Of a DNA stretch of 64,000 nt, positions 1 through 7,585 are shown piece after piece. The position numbers and the translations under genes are program-made. Each line of letters starts with the position of its first letter. Within the stretch, counting starts at the first letter, position 1. The notes beneath the pieces were generated by a model, which worked only from the letters and a program-made list of their open reading frames with translations, had not been told where the DNA came from and did no database searches. Source of the DNA: UBA3951 sp050952125 (lineage in GTDB: Bacteria; Bacillota; Sulfobacillia; Fermentithermobacillales; Fermentithermobacillaceae). The stretch is from positions 806,001 to 870,000 of the forward strand of contig JBMNKK010000003.1 in NCBI GenBank assembly GCA_050952125.1. The letters are read 5' to 3'.

Positions 1-837
1 GGCGCACACCAAAGTGGCCCGCAGCTTTCCGCCTCCAATCCCGCGGACGTGATAAACGGTCCTCAAGGGCGGGAGGGGTCGGCCCCGGCAGCTAGAGGTC
101 GTGTTGAGTTTCGCGACGTCACCTTCACATATCCCGGCGCCGAGCAGCCGGCCCTCAAGAACGTCAGCTTCAAGGCGGAGCCCGGCCAGGTCACGGCTAT
201 CATTGGCGGCACCGGTTCAGGCAAGTCCACGCTGGTAAACCTTATCCCCCGTTTCTACGACGTGGATACGGGTTCGGTGCTGGTAAACGGCGTCGACGTG
301 CGGGAGATGACTCAAAAGGATTTGCGCTCGCGGATTGGCTTTGTCCCGCAGAAGGCGGTGCTGTTCAGCGGAACTATCGCCGACAATTTGAGGTACGGCA
401 AAGAGGATGCTACCGATGATGAGATGACTCACGCGGCCGAAGTGGCTCAAGCCCTGGGCTTTATCTCGGATATGCCGGACGGACTACAGTCAGCGGTCGC
501 CCAAGGCGGCACCAACTACTCAGGAGGCCAGAAGCAAAGGTTGTCGATCGCTCGTGCCATTGTGAGAAAGCCGGAGATCTACATCCTGGACGACAGTTTC
601 AGCGCCCTCGACTTCAGGACGGACGCAAGACTCAGAGCCGCTCTCAGGAAGGAAACCAAAGACGCCACGGTTATCATCGTCGCCCAACGAGTGAGCACGA
701 TAATGGACGCCGATCGCATCCTCGTACTGGACGGCGGTCGCATAGTGGGCAACGGTACCCACAAGGAGCTGCTGAAAACAAGCAGCGTGTACCGGGAGAT
801 AGTCCTCTCTCAGATGTCAGAGGAGGAGATCGCATGA
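1..837 (+). CDS. ABC exporter subunit, C-terminal part (5' truncated by window edge)
   Basis: The frame is open from the first base, so only the end of a half-transporter is visible: the last linker and a complete nucleotide-binding domain. Seen motifs are Walker A (GGTGSGKST), Q-loop (VPQKA), signature SGGQ and D-loop SALD. Walker B reads YILDDSF, with Asp where the catalytic Glu normally sits, and the H-switch reads VAQRVST, with Gln for His. Such changes mark the degenerate subunit of heterodimeric exporters of the TM287/288 or BmrCD kind. The stop overlaps the next start by 4 bp (ATGA), so the two are translationally coupled and probably form one heterodimer. The substrate cannot be told. 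GTG at 49 is merely an in-frame codon, not a believable start. Confidence 0.9.
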   Translation, partial: GAHQSGPQLSASNPADVINGPQGREGSAPAARGRVEFRDVTFTYPGAEQPALKNVSFKAEPGQVTAIIGGTGSGKSTLVNLIPRFYDVDTGSVLVNGVDVREMTQKDLRSRIGFVPQKAVLFSGTIADNLRYGKEDATDDEMTHAAEVAQALGFISDMPDGLQSAVAQGGTNYSGGQKQRLSIARAIVRKPEIYILDDSFSALDFRTDARLRAALRKETKDATVIIVAQRVSTIMDADRILVLDGGRIVGNGTHKELLKTSSVYREIVLSQMSEEEIA

Positions 838-2708
838 GCGCGAGAACACCGGAGCGCCGGTCCGAACAGCGGCCAAGGCGCGGGCCCGGGCACGGCCCAG
901 CGTTCGGCAGGCCGGTCGAGAAGGCAAAAGACTTTAGAGGAACCCTCAAGCGACTCCTGCGATACCTTGCGCCTCGTTGGTGGCAGATGGTGATGGTCAC
1001 TGCCTTCACCGTGCTGAGTACCGTGTTCAGCACCATTAGCCCGAGGATTATGGGCAGAGCAACCACCGAGATCTTCCACGGTGTGATGGACAAAGCAGGC
1101 GGCGTTCTCGGAGCCGGCATCGACTTCGGCAAAATAGCGGAAATCCTGGTCATGCTCGGAATCCTCTACGCAGTAAGTTCTGTGTTCAGCTTTATCCAAC
1201 AGATCACGATGGCCAAGATCGCCCAGTCCACCGTTTACGACATGCGAAAACACGTAAGTGCGAAACTGGCGCGCCTACCCCTGAAGTACTTTGACTCGCG
1301 GACACACGGAGAAATCCTGAGCAGAGTCACAAACGACGTGGACACGGTAAGCTCAACTCTGCAGGAGAGTCTGGCAAGGGCTATATCGGCGGTGATCACG
1401 CTAATCGGAGTGCTGGCGATGATGCTCATCATCAATCCTGTCATGACGCTCATCACTCTGGCGACACTGCCTCTTTCGATGGTCATCACGTCACAAGTAG
1501 CCACGCGCTCTCAAAGGTACTTTGCCGGACAACAACGCACCCTAGGCGAACTCAACGGCCATGTTGAGGAGATGTTCACCGGGCACAGGATAATCAAAGC
1601 GTTCGGAAGAGAGGATGCATCGGTAAGCAGGTTCCGAGAAATCAACGACGAGCTCGCGGGATTCGGGTGGCGGGCGCACTTTGTCTCAGGCATCATGATG
1701 CCTCTCATGGGTCTGGTCAACAACATCGGCTACGTCGGAGTCTGCGTGGTTGGCGGCATCTTCGTTGCTCGCAGAGCGCTTGAGATTGGAGACGTCCAGG
1801 CGTTCATGAACTACTCTCGCCAGTTCACGCAGCCCATAGTGCAGGTCGCCAGCATCGCCAACATCATTCAATCCACTGTAGCCGCAGCCGAGCGCGTGTT
1901 TGAGGTTCTGGACGAAGAGGAAGAGGTGCCTGACTCACCAGACGCCGGAGAACTGGAGGATCCTAACGGCGAGGTAACCGTGGAGCACGTCAAGTTCGGA
2001 TACTCTCCGGAAGCAGTCCTGATGCACGACATGACGATCGATGTGAAGCAGGGGCAGACGGTGGCGATCGTAGGACCCACCGGAGCGGGCAAGACCACCC
2101 TCGTAAACCTCCTCATGCGGTTCTATGAGGTGCAGGCCGGGCGAATCACGATCGACGGTGTGGATATCCGGGATCTGAAGCGAGGACACCTTCGGAGCCT
2201 CTTTGGCATGGTCCTGCAGGATGCCTGGCTGTTCAACGGCACAATCAGAGACAACATAGCCTACGGACGGACCGGCGCCACAGAAGAAGAGATTGTCCGC
2301 GCGGCTCGGGCCGCATTGGCCGACCGGTTCATCCGGACCCTCCCGGAAGGCTACGATACGGTGCTGAACGAAGACGCCTCAAACCTGTCGCAAGGTCAGA
2401 TGCAGCTCATCACAATCGCGCGTGCCATCTTGGCTGACCCTGCTATTCTGATCCTCGACGAAGCGACAAGCAGTGTGGACACTCGCACAGAAGTCCAGAT
2501 ACAGCGGGCAATGAAGAACCTAATGAAGGGCAGAACCAGCTTCGTGATCGCTCACCGGTTGTCGACCATCCGCGATGCAGATCATATCTTGGTCATGGAT
2601 GAAGGAAATATCGTGGAACAGGGCACTCACCACGAACTGCTGGCCAAGAAAGGGTTCTACGCTGAGTTGTACAACAGCCAGTTTGTGGGAAGTGGGGCAG
2701 CGAGCTAG
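834..2708 (+). CDS. ABC exporter subunit, fused permease and ATPase
   Basis: This 624-aa half-transporter has a charged N-terminal extension (about 45 residues), a six-helix type I exporter membrane domain (about residues 50-340) and a C-terminal ATPase. Walker A is GPTGAGKTT, Walker B is ILILDEATS with the catalytic Glu, and the H-switch is IAHRLST. The signature is LSQGQ instead of LSGGQ. This is complementary to the upstream subunit, which keeps LSGGQ but lost the Glu and His. The predicted heterodimer therefore has one competent and one degenerate ATP site. Export of a drug, lipid or peptide is plausible from the family, but the substrate is unknown. It is the last gene of its operon, as a tRNA promoter follows. 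Confidence 0.93.
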   Translation: MSARTPERRSEQRPRRGPGHGPAFGRPVEKAKDFRGTLKRLLRYLAPRWWQMVMVTAFTVLSTVFSTISPRIMGRATTEIFHGVMDKAGGVLGAGIDFGKIAEILVMLGILYAVSSVFSFIQQITMAKIAQSTVYDMRKHVSAKLARLPLKYFDSRTHGEILSRVTNDVDTVSSTLQESLARAISAVITLIGVLAMMLIINPVMTLITLATLPLSMVITSQVATRSQRYFAGQQRTLGELNGHVEEMFTGHRIIKAFGREDASVSRFREINDELAGFGWRAHFVSGIMMPLMGLVNNIGYVGVCVVGGIFVARRALEIGDVQAFMNYSRQFTQPIVQVASIANIIQSTVAAAERVFEVLDEEEEVPDSPDAGELEDPNGEVTVEHVKFGYSPEAVLMHDMTIDVKQGQTVAIVGPTGAGKTTLVNLLMRFYEVQAGRITIDGVDIRDLKRGHLRSLFGMVLQDAWLFNGTIRDNIAYGRTGATEEEIVRAARAALADRFIRTLPEGYDTVLNEDASNLSQGQMQLITIARAILADPAILILDEATSSVDTRTEVQIQRAMKNLMKGRTSFVIAHRLSTIRDADHILVMDEGNIVEQGTHHELLAKKGFYAELYNSQFVGSGAAS

Positions 2709-2735
2709 GCGAGGAGCCGCGCCAGCATCCTATTC

Positions 2736-2764
2736 TTGTAGGAACGTATCCCTCGTGCTAGAAT
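2736..2764 (+). promoter_or_regulatory. Promoter of tRNA-Leu
   Basis: A -35 box TTGTAG (2736-2741) and a -10 box TAGAAT (2759-2764) are separated by exactly 17 bp. The tRNA begins 14 bp after the -10 box, which leaves a leader of only a few bases. Spacing and position fit a sigma-A promoter. This is read from the sequence and not tested. Confidence 0.6.
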
Positions 2765-2778
2765 AGAGATCGACTCGT

Positions 2779-2866
2779 GCCGGAGTGATGGAATTGGCAG
2801 TCATGCACGACTCAAAATCGTGTGCGGTAGCCCCGCGTGTGGGTTCGACTCCCACCTCCGGCACCA
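2779..2866 (+). tRNA. tRNA-Leu (anticodon CAA)
   Basis: The acceptor arms GCCGGAG (2779-2785) and CTCCGGC (2856-2862) pair fully, and the terminal CCA is encoded (2864-2866). The anticodon stem CACGA/TCGTG encloses the loop CTCAAAA, giving anticodon CAA, which reads UUG. A long variable arm typical of class II leucine tRNAs lies before the T-arm (GTTCGAC). It stands alone and is not part of a tRNA cluster. Confidence 0.97.
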
Positions 2867-2908
2867 CTTCTACGAAAATGCACTCACTATAACTGTCCAC
2901 TCCAAAGT

Positions 2909-3469
2909 CTAGCGAACTTCGCAGTGCCGAAACGGTGCCGCTTCAGTGCTCATAAGAGAATGGCAAGTGGTCTTCAGTGTGCTAGGGTGCCGGGGCCCGG
3001 CCCGTCGCGAGTGGTGCTGCGCCCGCCCCGTCGCGCCGGGCGCGAGAAAAGATGCCAACCGTTCATGCAGGAAGTACTCCCACCCAGCCCGGCAGCTTTC
3101 GCGTCTGAAGGCCGGGTTGTCCTGTGGAAAAGTTTCTATCCCCTTGGCTATAAGCCTCAGCCTCGTGCCGCCCGGCGCCTCAGACAATTCCCAGGTCACT
3201 GACGAGTCTCCCGCGTAACCCCCATATCGCCATTGGTAGGCGATCTTTCGTTCCGGAACAACCTCGATAACCTTCCATTGGTGCACGTAATCTTGGCCTT
3301 GGTGGTGGACACTGAACTCCGTTTCGAAGCCGACTTCAGGTCTGAAGTCGGTCATCTCCTCGAAGTACCACCGGCGCATCTTCTCACTGTCCGTGATGGC
3401 CTCCCAGACAGCAGATACGGGAGCCTCATAGATGCGCTCAACGACTATCGGCTCTATGTTTACATTCAT
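2909..3469 (-). CDS. SRPBCC / AHSA1-like domain protein
   Basis: Residues 1-140 look like a START/SRPBCC ligand-binding fold of the AHSA1 (activator of Hsp90 ATPase homologue 1) type: an N-terminal strand with VERIYEAPVSAVWEA, then WYFEEMTDFRPEVG, a YGGYAGDSSVTWEL strand and a C-terminal amphipathic helix with GWEYFLHERLASFL. The ATG at 3469 is chosen because GGAGGGG lies just upstream and the domain begins there. The last 40 or so residues are rich in Arg, His and Pro, unlike the family, and may be a run-on after loss of the original stop. Members bind small hydrophobic ligands or act as stress proteins. No substrate can be inferred here. Confidence 0.75.
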   Translation of the reverse strand: MNVNIEPIVVERIYEAPVSAVWEAITDSEKMRRWYFEEMTDFRPEVGFETEFSVHHQGQDYVHQWKVIEVVPERKIAYQWRYGGYAGDSSVTWELSEAPGGTRLRLIAKGIETFPQDNPAFRRESCRAGWEYFLHERLASFLAPGATGRAQHHSRRAGPRHPSTLKTTCHSLMSTEAAPFRHCEVR

Positions 3470-3702
3470 GGCGTCCCCTCCGGTCCGCGGCAGATTTCTA
3501 GCAGCCTCCTCCGGCTTCACCGGAATCCTCATCCGGCTGCCTCCTGTCACTGGAGACTTCCCGCTCGCACATTCTCCGGCAGCGAAAGCAACGACGACTC
3601 CCACCCTTCCGGCAAGGTGTTACAGGTCTTCTCTCTACTGGGCGGTTCTTCCTTCGGGCCCCGGCTCTTCTCTTCAAGGGGTGGGATCTGTGGATTTGAG
3701 GG

Positions 3703-3853
3703 ATGTGTGCACCCGTGGGGACGTTCTGCGGGAAATATGCGCCGGTGGGGGTGTTCTGCGGGAAATATGCGCCGGTGGGGACATCTTCTCAGGACATGTG
3801 CACCGGCGGGGACGTCCCGCCGGAACATGTGCACCCGTGGGGACACCCCCGAC
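3703..3853. repeat. Five-copy 30/31-bp tandem repeat
   Basis: Five adjoining degenerate units repeat with a 30-31 bp period. The shared core GTGGGG (GCGGGG in unit 4) starts at 3715, 3745, 3775, 3806 and 3837, each time preceded by a GTGCAC- or GCGCC-like half and followed by a TTCTGCGGGA-like half. Units 2 and 3 share their first 18 bases. There are no spacers, so it is not a CRISPR array. The surrounding stretch 3470-4103 has no convincing gene. The repeat is open in several frames on both strands, because the period is a multiple of three in places, but lacks a ribosome binding site. Confidence 0.8.
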
Positions 3854-4103
3854 AAGATCCAGCCCGCACACTGGGATTGTGATGCATTCGAGGCGAAAAA
3901 CCGCTCTCATAGAGCAGTACTGGTTCGGGGCGTCACCGGAAGTCGATGGGTCGATGGCATCGCCTGGTTGCAGTCTGGCTGATGGATGATGCCGGAGCCT
4001 ACCTGCAACCTGAGGCCCGGGAGCATAGCGGAGAAGGTGTACGTCGAGGTCGGAAGGAAATGCTCCACTTGCACGTCGGATTCCAGATGACGGGGGTGGA
4101 ACC

Positions 4104-4931
4104 ATGATCGAGCTTCCCGAGAGTTATGTCCTGGCGGAGCAGATAAGGAAGACGCTCACAGGCAAGCGGATTTCCGATGTAAGCGCTAACCGCAGTCCTC
4201 ACGCTTTCGCCTGGTATTCTGGCGACCCGACCGACTATCCGGCAATGCTCAGAGGCAAGACTGTATCCGGAGCCCACGTGTTCAGCGGCAGCGTACGGAT
4301 AGAGGCCGACGACATGCGCCTGCAGATATCCACTCCTATCAAGTACCATGCCCCAGGCGAAAAGCTTCCTGCAAAACACCAGCTTCTCGTCCAGTTCGAA
4401 GATGGATCGGCCATAAGCTGCACGGTCCAGATGTGGGGATGCATGTTCTGCTACACAGCGGGCCGGGAATCTGAGGGGATTCCCGTTGCATGCTTTGCCA
4501 ACACCAGCCCGTCGCCCCTCGAGGACGAGTTTGATTTCTCATATTTCCGCAGCTTGGCAGAGTCAGACGCAACGAAGGCATTGTCGGCAAAGGCATTTCT
4601 CGCCACCGAGCAGAGAATTGTGGGTCTGGGAAACGGAGTGCTTCAGGACATCCTGTGGACCGCTGGGATACATCCCAGGCGCGTGATGGAAACCTTATCT
4701 GACGCCGAGTTCCGGCGCATGTTCGATGCGGTCAAGGCGGTGATATGTGACATGGCAGATAGAGGTGGTCGGGACACCGAGCGGGATCTTTTTGGCAAGC
4801 CTGGCGGCTACAGGACCGTAATGAGCAGAAAGACAGTGGGAAACCCTTGCCCTCGGTGCGGCGAAACCATTCGCAAAGAAGCCTTTCTCGGCGGGAGCGT
4901 CTACTATTGCCCCGGTTGCCAGAGGTTCTGA
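4104..4931 (+). CDS. Fpg/Nei-like DNA glycosylase family protein with altered N-terminus
   Basis: The 275-aa protein has the layout of formamidopyrimidine-DNA glycosylase/endonuclease VIII: an N-terminal beta-sandwich, a helix-two-turn-helix region containing GLGNGVLQDILW (about residue 174), and a C-terminal zinc finger with Cys 249, 252, 269 and 272. In active Fpg/Nei enzymes the protein starts Met-Pro-Glu and the Pro is the Schiff-base nucleophile. Here it starts MIELPES, so Pro is replaced by Ile while Glu3 is kept. This variant subfamily may use another nucleophile or only bind damaged DNA. GGGGGTGGAACC before the ATG serves as ribosome binding site. It is followed by unrelated coat-protein genes. 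Confidence 0.85.
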   Translation: MIELPESYVLAEQIRKTLTGKRISDVSANRSPHAFAWYSGDPTDYPAMLRGKTVSGAHVFSGSVRIEADDMRLQISTPIKYHAPGEKLPAKHQLLVQFEDGSAISCTVQMWGCMFCYTAGRESEGIPVACFANTSPSPLEDEFDFSYFRSLAESDATKALSAKAFLATEQRIVGLGNGVLQDILWTAGIHPRRVMETLSDAEFRRMFDAVKAVICDMADRGGRDTERDLFGKPGGYRTVMSRKTVGNPCPRCGETIRKEAFLGGSVYYCPGCQRF

Positions 4932-5014
4932 ACTGCCTCTGGGTTGAGGATGCCAGACCCTTCACTGAGACACCCTAGTGTTGCCTGAGAACGGTGTGAA
5001 AGGAGGGTCACCCG

Positions 5015-5215
5015 GTGAAGAACTTGACATCCCGAGAGCTCCTGTACCTGGAAGATGCCGCCAAGATGTTCGAATCCATCGCCAAGACATGCGACTTCGC
5101 AGCATCCAGCGCGGTAGATCCCCAGTTCAAGGCCTATCTTCAGACTCTGGGAAATGAACACAAACAGTGGATGTCTGCCACCGCCGAAAAGGGCCAGAAA
5201 GGCCTGGTCCAGTAG
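5015..5215 (+). CDS. CotF-like small spore coat protein
   Basis: A 66-aa protein beginning MKNLTSRELLYLEDAA, a pattern typical of the CotF/YraF-type spore coat family, in which LTxRELL precedes a helical hairpin. The GTG start at 5015 is set by AAGGAGGG at 5000-5007. The product is all-helical and soluble, with no signal peptide. It is followed 31 bp later by a longer CotF-like protein, so the two are probably co-expressed late in sporulation in the mother cell. The exact coat layer is not known. Assignment rests on motif and length only. Confidence 0.75.
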   Translation: MKNLTSRELLYLEDAAKMFESIAKTCDFAASSAVDPQFKAYLQTLGNEHKQWMSATAEKGQKGLVQ

Positions 5216-5246
5216 CGATATACCGACTTGAACTGAGGTGTGCGAA

Positions 5247-5543
5247 ATGGCGAATCAACCGCAGGAAAAGGAATGGGCCGGAACTCTCTTGTACCTTCAG
5301 AAGATGGAAGCTTCCATGCTGTGCACGGCGGCACTTGAGAGCGGAGACCCCGAACTCAGAGACCATTACCGTGGGCTCCTGAACAAGTCGCTTGAGAATC
5401 AGAAAACCCTCTTTGACATAATGAACCGGAAGGGCTGGTACAAGACGGAGCCCGCTCCAATGGAGCAGGCAAGTAGGTCCAAGCAGAGTTTCGAGAAGAT
5501 CCGGCAACAGGCCCAGCAGATGCAGCAAGCGCCGTTGCAGTAA
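5247..5543 (+). CDS. CotF-like spore coat protein
   Basis: A 98-aa helical protein (EKEWAGTLLYLQKMEASM, then LRDHYRGLLNKSLENQKTLF) that resembles the ferritin-like helical hairpins of CotF-family coat proteins. The tail is rich in Gln. The ATG at 5247 is preferred over the in-frame GTG at 5238 because TGAGG lies nine bases before it. It is the second gene of a two-gene coat unit closed by a terminator-like hairpin. Function as a structural coat protein is inferred from the family and from the neighbour. Confidence 0.7.
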   Translation: MANQPQEKEWAGTLLYLQKMEASMLCTAALESGDPELRDHYRGLLNKSLENQKTLFDIMNRKGWYKTEPAPMEQASRSKQSFEKIRQQAQQMQQAPLQ

Positions 5544-5603
5544 GCGGCAACACGAACCCGGCAGGACAACCGGTTTCACTGCCTATGGAAGCCGCGTGAC
5601 GCG

Positions 5604-5646
5604 AGGCCCCCTGCAAGTGAGGTCCAGGTGCACGGGGGCTTTGTTT
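5604..5646 (+). terminator. Terminator of the coat-protein pair
   Basis: GCCCCC (5606-5611) can pair with GGGGGC (5634-5639), and the T-rich tract TTTGTTT follows directly. The loop is long (about 22 nt) and may contain a second small helix. It lies between the coat genes and the convergent GNAT gene. Confidence 0.55.
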
Positions 5647-5661
5647 ACCACTCAACCGGAG

Positions 5662-6525
5662 CTATTCATACACCAATTCGACTAGGTTGTAATACAGAGT
5701 ATATCCGCATGACAGGTACAGCCTCAACGCAGGCAGGTTCGTTCCACGCACAGACAAGGTGGCAATCTTCTTGCCCCGCCCTTTCAACTCATCGAAAGCT
5801 GTAGCGAGCAGTTCTCTCGCGATATTCTTGCGTCTGTAGGGTTCTAGCACGAAGATGTTCTCCGTTGCAGCGCGTTCATCACTAATGTCCCATACCGACG
5901 CAGCGCCCACAATCTCCGAGTTGCACGTCGCAACGAAGCATTTGAAGCTGGGGTCTCCTGACCTAAACCAAACCTCCGCTCGACTTTGGGGACTCTCCCC
6001 TGTCTGCAGGTCAGCCTCTGCATACTTCGCGATCTCGTCACTCTTGAACGAGAGTTCTCTGATCTGCACGTTTTCCGGGATCTGATGGTGTTGCGTGTCC
6101 CTTTGGAGGTCGTATTTCATCACCGGGATCACGGCATTGAGGTGAAACCCCTTTTCCATCAAGAGCTGTATGTGATCGACCTCATCCGCTTCGCAGAATA
6201 CCCGCAGACAAACCGTCTTGCTTGGCGTCATGCACTTGATCTCGTTGACCTTCTGTACGAAGCCATCCAGCAGGATTCGCTTGACTGCCAAGTCACCGGC
6301 GCATTCCTCACCTGAAAACATCGAGATCTCGAATATGCTCTTCGCTTCCGGCTGCATCTGGATCGGCCGTAGGTACCCTACCCCTGCCATTTCACCATTC
6401 TCATCGACAACACAAAGTACATTTTCAGGTTTGACGTCTCTGTGAAAGCGTATGACAAGGGAGCAATACCTGTTGATTGCTTCTATCGCAGTAAGATCAT
6501 CTGGGCAGTATTCTCTCAAGATCAT
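5662..6525 (-). CDS. GNAT-family N-acetyltransferase, two-domain
   Basis: A 287-aa protein. The C-terminal half (about 155-287) is a recognisable GNAT fold with FVATCNSEIVGAASVW, the acetyl-CoA loop VLEPYRRKNIARELL and a late NLPALRLYLSCGY segment. The N-terminal half has a weaker GNAT-like pattern (VVDENGEMAGVGYLRP), so this may be a tandem-GNAT protein in which only the second domain binds acetyl-CoA. The ATG at 6525 is chosen because GAGGAG lies seven bases upstream. The earlier in-frame start at 6579 has no such site. The acceptor substrate is unknown. Confidence 0.8.
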   Translation of the reverse strand: MILREYCPDDLTAIEAINRYCSLVIRFHRDVKPENVLCVVDENGEMAGVGYLRPIQMQPEAKSIFEISMFSGEECAGDLAVKRILLDGFVQKVNEIKCMTPSKTVCLRVFCEADEVDHIQLLMEKGFHLNAVIPVMKYDLQRDTQHHQIPENVQIRELSFKSDEIAKYAEADLQTGESPQSRAEVWFRSGDPSFKCFVATCNSEIVGAASVWDISDERAATENIFVLEPYRRKNIARELLATAFDELKGRGKKIATLSVRGTNLPALRLYLSCGYTLYYNLVELVYE

Positions 6526-6655
6526 GGTGAGTCTCCTCACGTGTTCGCCGCTCTCGCGGTCATCATCCGGACCATGCACTCCGGCTCAGACTTGCCAAGA
6601 GGAATGCCGCTCCACTATTGAGCTTCAGCGTCTCAGTTGTCAATATGGCACCTCT

Positions 6656-7183
6656 TCAGCACTTCCACTTTACCTTCGCCGGCTTCGGCTCATTCTCCAC
6701 AGCAATAGCACGCAGGGCGTCTTCCATTTTGCCGCATTCCGAGGCAGCAATGCCTTCGTAGACCTCCCACTTCTCATTGACTCCAGCCCGGTCATACGCT
6801 ATGGCGAGCGCCCCGTACAAAGGCAATCCGAGTGAGTGCGTCGGGGAATGGATAGTAGCCGCCGACTGCCCTATCGCTCTTGCAGCGGCGCGCGCGGCGG
6901 GATTCGCCTCCGCTTCCCGCGCGGCCTCGTGGCAGTCGAGTATTCGCTTCTTTGCTTCGGGGAGTTTGATCTTCCCATCAAGCCATTCCCGTGCCGCGGT
7001 GAGGGCGCCTCGCGGGCGCAGGTCGTCGGGATAGGCTTTTTCGAATATGGGAAGAAGGTGCTCCTCGGCGTAGTTGACGCACCAGTTCGCTATTGTAACC
7101 TTGCTTTGCGTTTCTATGAGCCGCATGATCGACTGTAAGTAGGGCGCGTTTATGTCGCTGAGCATTCTGCGAGCCTTAGGCAT
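6656..7183 (-). CDS. Imm-5-like putative immunity family protein
   Basis: The 175-aa helical protein contains a run of features seen in the family annotated as putative immunity protein (Imm-5-like): NWCVNYAEEHLLPIFEKAYP, RPRGALTAAREWLDGKIK, HEAAREAEANPAARAAARAIGQ and HSLGLPLYGALAIAYDR. Members are common as stand-alone genes. No polymorphic toxin lies beside it, so a real immunity role is not supported by context. The start ATG is preceded by AAAGGATG. A perfect 34-bp palindrome sits 31 bp upstream, inside the probable leader, and could regulate it. Confidence 0.75.
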   Translation of the reverse strand: MPKARRMLSDINAPYLQSIMRLIETQSKVTIANWCVNYAEEHLLPIFEKAYPDDLRPRGALTAAREWLDGKIKLPEAKKRILDCHEAAREAEANPAARAAARAIGQSAATIHSPTHSLGLPLYGALAIAYDRAGVNEKWEVYEGIAASECGKMEDALRAIAVENEPKPAKVKWKC

Positions 7184-7213
7184 TGGCGATTCATCCTTTC
7201 ACGCTTCTTGGCA

Positions 7214-7247
7214 TTCTAGTTGAGAGGCTCGAGCCTCTCAACTAGAA
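7214..7247. repeat. Perfect 34-bp palindrome without loop
   Basis: Bases 7214-7230 (TTCTAGTTGAGAGGCTC) are followed immediately by their exact reverse complement, ending at 7247. It lies 31 bp upstream of the start of the Imm-5-like gene, in a 402-bp stretch (7184-7585) otherwise free of genes apart from the purC promoter region. No T-tract follows on either strand, so it is not an ordinary terminator. An operator or a cruciform-forming site is possible. Confidence 0.85.
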
Positions 7248-7458
7248 CATTGCTGCCGTGGTAGAGGACGCTTGGCATGGTCTCACCCTATTCGGAGACA
7301 GCCTCTCCAAATCTCCCCAACTTATTTCGCCGCACCCACCCTAGTGCCTCCGTCCACTCACAGGAAAGTCGGCATCGATGCTATACTCTGTCATACTTGA
7401 TCCCCACAAGAGTGAATCGAGTGCTCGAGATCCCCTCTTACACAGAAACCAAGCGATA

Positions 7459-7487
7459 TTGAGGCAGGATATATGTGAGGCTAAAAG
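7459..7487 (+). promoter_or_regulatory. Possible purC promoter
   Basis: TTGAGG (7459-7464) and TAAAAG (7482-7487) are 17 bp apart and lie about 100 bp before the purC start. The leader shows no recognisable purine riboswitch. Both boxes are imperfect, so this is a weak prediction. Confidence 0.35.
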
Positions 7488-7585
7488 ATGAAGGATAGTG
7501 AGGCACTACGGCGAACTAGTTACAATTCTTACGTGCGACCCAATAGAGGTGCTGGGAGTGGGTCGGTAACTCAGGAGGCACATCC

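Noticed and set aside
3703..3853. CRISPR-like array
   Set aside because: The units adjoin directly with a 30-31 bp period and no unique spacers, and no cas genes are in the window.
3233..3982. Long plus-strand frame of 249 codons through the tandem repeat
   Set aside because: It overlaps the SRPBCC gene in antisense, has no ribosome binding site, and its periodic part only mirrors the DNA repeat.
6656..7183. A toxin-immunity pair
   Set aside because: Only the Imm-5-like protein is present; no neighbouring gene looks like a toxin, and this family is often found alone.
7277..7462. 61-codon plus-strand frame before purC
   Set aside because: No ribosome binding site and no recognisable pattern; it lies in the purC leader region.
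7459..7585. Purine or PreQ1 riboswitch ahead of purC
   Set aside because: No conserved aptamer core or three-way junction could be found in the short leader.
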